Of a stretch of 64,000 nt of DNA, positions 61,201 to 64,000 are shown one piece after another. Within the stretch, counting starts at the first letter, position 1; the number at the start of each line of letters is the position of its first letter. The stretch covers positions 137,073-201,072 of the forward strand of contig VWZW01002759.1 in assembly GCA_013397115.1 (NCBI GenBank). The letters are read 5' to 3'. A program made the position numbers and the translations under genes. This DNA is from Edolisoma coerulescens. Taxonomy: Eukaryota; Chordata; Aves; Passeriformes; Campephagidae. The notes beneath the pieces are model-generated. The model did not search any database, was not told the DNA's origin, and was given only the letters and a program-made list of their open reading frames with translations.

Positions 61201-63171
61201 TAACTACATCTACATTGGGTAAAAAGGATTTGCTGGCTTAGGACTCCTCTCCAAAGAGAGAATCTTGATATAAACCCCCTAAATAACAAATCCTCTGTTC
61301 CACCCCTCTTTTTGTCTTGAAAGATACGCTCAGATATTTTTGTTATCAAACAGCCTCAACACCAAACAATGTAATACAAATTTTAACTGCTGCACACAGC
61401 AAAAAAGGTGATTTCATAAAGTATACATCAATATCTTACTTTCCATCCATATTCTTTTTTAAAATCAGTGTCTGAATGAAATTTGTCAAGATGTTAAAGT
61501 ATTTTGAAGCCTCAATTTCTTACCTTTAACTGACAGCCAACTCTTTCATAAGCTTTGATGAGTCTGTTTTTGTGGTACATCATTATTCCATAATGATCTT
61601 TGTTTCTGCAGTTAAACCCAAAAGTAATTCTGACTGTTTTGGCCTTTTAGCAGATATTAAGGAAAAATAGGGTGAATCTCATGGAACACAAAAAACCAGA
61701 GTTACTCTGAGTGGGTCTTAGAACTTTCTTTTCTTATATTGAGAGAATTCCTTCAGTATGACTTCAAAAAACAACCCAAATTTTATCAGTGGAACTGCAA
61801 CACACCAAGCAGAATCCAGCCATAAAAAGTCCAGAATTCAGCTCAGCAATGGAAATATTAAAGGATACATTGAGAAATTTGGGTCTGTAAATGTCCCGCT
61901 CGATGAAGGCCAAGCTTTTGGAAACCAGCTGTGTTTTCACTTTCTGTCCTCTCAGGATGATCTGCATGGTTGGCTTCAGGTACAAAATACTGCAGTAAGC
62001 CTACAAAACAGACAATATATTAAAATTAAAACATAGACACCCTTTTTATTCCAAAAATAAACCCAATTTTAAAATTCCAACACGTACTCTTAGCGAATAA
62101 TCACTCTCTGGAACAATCTGGTCCAGTCTCTCCTGTTTTTTGTAGCCTCTTTTGCCTGTTTCATCCAAGTCTTCTGGAATTCTGATGTCGTATTTATCCT
62201 TGTCAAAGTCAAATTCTGGTTTGTCGTTTTTATCTCTATGAATTAAGATGGAAAAATGAATTCATTTTTAATTAATGAATTATTAATTATAGGGGAAAAA
62301 AGCAAATACAAGGGGAGGTATTCTGGTGGAGTCAGGGTATCACAAAGATAGGAAAAAAGGGGAATTCCTCAGATTTTGAGTCCAGCTTGCCAGTTATTTA
62401 ACTGCCCACAGCCTTTTCCAGTTATTCCACACACACAAAAAATCCCAAATCCTTCTATGTTTGCATACACTGAAAGAAAATGTAAAATTAATGGGAGATA
62501 AGACTGGATTTATCTTACTTCCTAAGATTCCAAATGATAATCCTGGTGCCTTTTTTCCCTATGATGGCATCCAGCTCTGCCAGTAATTTCTCCTCAGTAG
62601 AGAACAAGGAATGTGTCAGGATGGCCTTGAGGCTGTTCTTGGATTCTGCTGGATCACTGATCTGCCGTGGGCACCGTGTTAAGGAGAGGGACTTGGAACG
62701 AAGTGATGATCCCAAAAAATGAGGAAATTTCTGGACTCACTTCCAAGCTTCTCATTCCACATCTCAGAGCTCCTACAAACTTCAAGGTTTTAACAAATTA
62801 TAGCATCTCACCAAATTTTTTGGCTTTTGACTCCTCTCCAAGGAGAGAATTTTGATACAAACATCCATAAAAGCAGCCAAGGATTTCCTTTGGTGACGTT
62901 ATCCCCCAAATTTGGGATGTGCCCACAACCCTTCACGGGGAACGCTGAAAGGATATGTTGGTTGGTGAATGTCACGATAGGAACCATGACATGCTCTGCT
63001 TTGGTGACTTCCAGGAAAGTCTGGGACAGGAGCCCCACACTCATGGTCTCCCCGTTCTTGGTGAAGACAATGGCATCCTTTCCCAGGCGCATGGATCCCG
63101 ACTTGAAGCCGTTCCCGTACAACCCCACGGGAACGCGGCCGTTCATCACCGACTTCTCGCTGAAGCCGAAG
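50725..63171 (-). CDS. MORC3: MORC3, MORC-family CW-type zinc finger ATPase (5' exons outside the window)
   Basis: MORC3 is a nuclear-body GHKL ATPase that binds H3K4-methylated chromatin through a CW finger and is controlled by SUMO. Fourteen coding exons are present, totalling 2,542 bases or about 846 residues, all in one frame. The human protein has 939, so roughly the first 80 residues, with the ATP-binding DNGNGM motif, lie right of 63171 outside the window. In order the window holds: the rest of the GHKL domain ([15 protein letters not shown]); the S5 fold ([12 protein letters not shown], then [16 protein letters not shown]); the CW finger ([28 protein letters not shown]); a divergent basic linker; an acidic SUMO-interacting-type segment ([12 protein letters not shown]); SUMO-site-like VVKKEE; a coiled coil; and the conserved end [13 protein letters not shown] to EISST. 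Twelve introns are ordinary GT-AG and two are U12-type. No disabling change was found. CHAF1B lies downstream, head to tail. Confidence 0.96.
50743..50748 (-). terminator. Probable distal MORC3 polyadenylation signal
   Basis: AATAAA within an A/T-rich stretch, about 1.47 kb past the MORC3 stop. A nearby AATAAA also occurs around 50,695. Confidence 0.45.
52218..52371 (-). CDS. MORC3: MORC3 terminal coding exon
   Basis: Encodes [40 protein letters not shown] and [10 protein letters not shown], then TAA at 52220-52218. The C-terminus matches the known protein almost residue for residue. Confidence 0.97.
53138..53545 (-). mobile_element. Degenerate CR1 copy including reverse-transcriptase tail
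   Basis: GGGTCTCTGGAAATTATCCA looks like a 3' end. 53440-53530 reads in reverse as [16 protein letters not shown], like the CR1 RT C-terminal RDLDRLEKWA segment. It is heavily decayed, in the last MORC3 intron. Confidence 0.55.
53562..54078 (-). mobile_element. CR1 3' fragment, group C, in last MORC3 intron
   Basis: ATGAATCCCAGAATCCTCAG tail complement, the group C core, then TTCTCCAGGCTGAGCCCCTT. Longest group C copy. Confidence 0.88.
54999..55162 (-). CDS. MORC3: MORC3 window exon 13 (coiled coil)
   Basis: Encodes [20 protein letters not shown] and then [12 protein letters not shown], continuing the heptads, with a Ser/Asp-rich end [11 protein letters not shown]. Acceptor TTGCCAG, donor GTATCA. 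A 2.6-kb intron holding CR1 copies follows. Confidence 0.95.
55285..56116 (-). CDS. MORC3: MORC3 window exon 12 (large acidic and coiled-coil exon)
   Basis: An 832-base exon. [20 protein letters not shown] leads to the acidic [20 protein letters not shown], which resembles a SUMO-interacting motif (VIIL in an acidic setting). VVKKEEVED fits a SUMO acceptor. A long coiled coil follows (about [15 protein letters not shown] to [20 protein letters not shown]). Donor GTATGT. Confidence 0.97.
56628..56812 (-). CDS. MORC3: MORC3 window exon 11 (divergent linker)
   Basis: A Ser/Pro/Lys-rich linker from [10 protein letters not shown] to HLDPDSS. It corresponds in position to the human INAELLFRPT linker but is poorly conserved. 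Two nested donors exist; GTGAGT at 56627 was chosen because it yields SSLKRK, matching human NSLKRR. Confidence 0.85.
57775..57817 (-). CDS. MORC3: MORC3 window exon 10 (43-base exon)
   Basis: A very short exon encoding [14 protein letters not shown] between acceptor CTGTGCAG and donor GTAACT. With the previous exon it makes a strongly basic segment, [11 protein letters not shown]. It keeps phase between exons 9 and 11, but homology here is weak. Confidence 0.78.
58373..58447 (-). CDS. MORC3: MORC3 window exon 9
   Basis: Encodes [20 protein letters not shown] and TYKK. It supplies the fourth zinc-ligand Cys and closes the CW domain. Donor GTGAGT. Confidence 0.96.
58559..58681 (-). CDS. MORC3: MORC3 window exon 8 (CW-type zinc finger)
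   Basis: Encodes [19 protein letters not shown] and [13 protein letters not shown]. The two Cys of CDAC, the third in WYC and the fourth in the next exon (NC) are the zinc ligands; the aromatic residues in WVQC and LKW would form the methyl-lysine cage. Confidence 0.97.
58790..58894 (-). CDS. MORC3: MORC3 window exon 7
   Basis: Encodes [20 protein letters not shown] and ALPVEEI, the helix joining the S5 fold to the CW finger. Acceptor TTTGTAG, donor GTGAGT. Confidence 0.97.
60398..60437 (+). mobile_element. CR1 3' scrap in MORC3 intron
   Basis: GGAGGTCTTTTCCAACCTTG then AGGATCCTGGGATTCT. Confidence 0.65.
61024..61121 (-). CDS. MORC3: MORC3 window exon 6
   Basis: Encodes [20 protein letters not shown] and [12 protein letters not shown], nearly identical to human. 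Acceptor TTTGCAG, donor GTATTT. A 2.1-kb intron follows. Confidence 0.97.
61524..61643 (-). CDS. MORC3: MORC3 window exon 5
   Basis: Encodes [20 protein letters not shown] to YERVGCQLK, 40 whole codons. The acceptor CTAAAAG has almost no pyrimidine tract but a perfect U12-type branch site just upstream. Donor GTAAGA. Confidence 0.95.
61644..61868 (-). other. U12-type GT-AG intron of MORC3
   Basis: The 5' splice site GTATCCTTT (61868-61860) is an exact U12 match. The branch TTCCTTAAT (61664-61656) fits TTCCTTRAY completely, about 13 bases from the AG at 61645-61644. The last bases (CTGCTAAAAG) lack the pyrimidine tract of a U2 acceptor. Confidence 0.9.
61869..62000 (-). CDS. MORC3: MORC3 window exon 4
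   Basis: Encodes [20 protein letters not shown] to DIYRPKFLN, 44 whole codons. The donor is GTATCCTTT, an exact U12-type GT 5' splice site. Confidence 0.95.
62088..62235 (-). CDS. MORC3: MORC3 window exon 3
   Basis: Encodes [20 protein letters not shown] to VPESDYSLR. Acceptor TTCATAG, donor GTACGT. One residue longer than human at the exon start. Confidence 0.94.
62519..62666 (-). CDS. MORC3: MORC3 window exon 2
   Basis: The exon starts after an AC acceptor. Joined to the previous exon it reads [14 protein letters not shown], in register with human AFNKHRQMINLAES. It then encodes [20 protein letters not shown] and [11 protein letters not shown]. Donor GTAAGA. Confidence 0.94.
62667..62956 (-). 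other. U12-type AT-AC intron of MORC3
   Basis: The intron begins ATATCCTTT (62956-62948), the exact minor-spliceosome AT 5' splice site. It ends with AC at 62668-62667, preceded by CTCCTTAAC at 62686-62678, one mismatch from the U12 branch consensus. The branch A is about 12 bases before the end. No GT-AG alternative restores the conserved reading. Confidence 0.9.
62957..63171 (-). CDS. MORC3: MORC3 window exon 1 (GHKL ATPase)
   Basis: Encodes [20 protein letters not shown] and [20 protein letters not shown], ending VTFTNQ plus one base. The acceptor is TTTCAG. The following intron starts ATATCCTTT, so this is a U12-type junction. Confidence 0.95.
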
Positions 63172-64000
63172 CTGAAACATGGATAAAACATGAGGAGGGT
63201 GGAAAAATCCCTGGAAAACTTGAGAGTTCAAGAGATGAATGTACAGGACTTGTCAAATTACTTAACCCAACGAGTTCATCTCTTGTTTCAGAGGTCAGGG
63301 ACTCCCGCACAACTAAATCCTAAAAGTCATCAGGACGATGCTGCTAAAACCACACAGCAAAACCTTGGGAAAATCTACTTCCAGCTTTTAAGTATGGAAT
63401 AGAAATATCATTGTCTGGAATTAGGTGTAAAAGCATTCTTAGGGGATTCTGACACTTATCCTGTAGTTTCACAATAAATACTAAAAAAACGCCCCTAACC
63501 CCGTCTTTTTCCCCTCTCCACTTCCTAGAAAATGTTTGATCCACAAGTTTTCCATTTCCATTTACAGATCACGCTTAAAGGAAAACAGGGAACTGCATAT
63601 AGAATTTAGGAAGCTGTTAATTGTGGTCTTTAACAGAAAAACAACAGTTTTAATTCAATTTTGCTCCAATTTAAATCTGCAGGCAGAGCAATCTTTTCCA
63701 CTAAGAGAGAAATTGGACAGAAAGCTCTTTGCTAACTGCAAAAATAAAGAGAAAAATCAGTTCCAACCCTACAAAATATTTAAAGATAAAAAGGTAAGTC
63801 ACATTATCATTCATTAAATTTTCTCCAATACCTCCTATTATTAATATTCCAATGTGTTTGAGCTGAATCTCCCTTCTTCTCTCATTCACTAACTTTAATG
63901 AAAGCAATTAATAATAATGATCATGATTATGATGATACTAATAAGAAAAATATCTGAATTCTCCTCATCTCCACTAGCAGGCACTGCAGAGAGGTTCCAC
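63172..64000 (-). other. MORC3: MORC3 intron sequence at window edge
   Basis: Lies upstream of the first MORC3 exon seen. I searched it for the ATPase motif exon (LTFTDNGNG) and did not find it, so this is intron. Confidence 0.75.

Noticed and set aside
1..64000. CRISPR arrays, prophage, operons, riboswitches or toxin modules
   Set aside because: The sequence is interrupted by spliceosomal introns and LINE fragments and has no prokaryotic gene arrangement; the tandem repeats lack the spacer pattern of a CRISPR array.

Overview
The window is vertebrate nuclear DNA, and everything points to a bird, probably a passerine or close relative. The evidence is compact introns, dozens of CR1 LINE 3' ends of the avian type, a GC-rich single-exon claudin, and three genes in an order I know from amniotes. 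Read from high to low coordinates the order is MORC3 (minus), CHAF1B (minus), CLDN14 (plus). This is human 21q22 MORC3-CHAF1B-CLDN14, inverted as a block. No microbial system, CRISPR array or prophage is visible.

Layout. Positions 1-23,448 hold no coding gene I can support. This is the 5' side of CLDN14, mixed unique sequence with CR1 fragments; non-coding first exons of CLDN14 may lie here or further left but cannot be called. CLDN14 (23,449-about 24,435) is an intact 232-residue tight-junction protein in one coding exon. From about 24,440 to 38,025 is a gene-free spacer between converging 3' ends, with CR1 copies, a 211-bp pyrimidine tract, a G-run tract, an 11-bp tandem repeat and a 32-bp minisatellite. 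CHAF1B (48,528-about 38,025, minus) is complete: a CpG-island promoter with an NRF1-type palindrome, an untranslated first exon and 13 coding exons giving 567 residues. A gap of 22 N lies just upstream of its promoter. About 2.1 kb of spacer separates it from the 3' end of MORC3. MORC3 (minus) fills about 50,725 to the right edge: 14 coding exons are present (about 846 residues), and the first exons with the N-terminal part of the ATPase lie beyond the window.

I reconstructed both multi-exon genes base by base. Every junction keeps frame and matches what I remember of the human proteins. Two MORC3 introns are not ordinary: one is an AT-AC intron and one a GT-AG intron, and both carry near-perfect U12-type 5' splice sites and branch sites. 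Other points of note: the CHAF1B stop codon lies inside its own AATAAA signal; CR1 3' ends sit within about 30 bp of three CHAF1B splice sites; and isolated single N characters fall inside CR1 copies that are internally broken, suggesting hidden assembly gaps.

Functionally, CHAF1B (histone deposition at replication) and MORC3 (nuclear-body chromatin ATPase) are both chromatin proteins, whereas CLDN14 is an epithelial barrier protein. I see no sequence evidence that they are co-regulated. I found nothing that amounts to a new biological system; the two minor-spliceosome introns are the strongest unusual signal.
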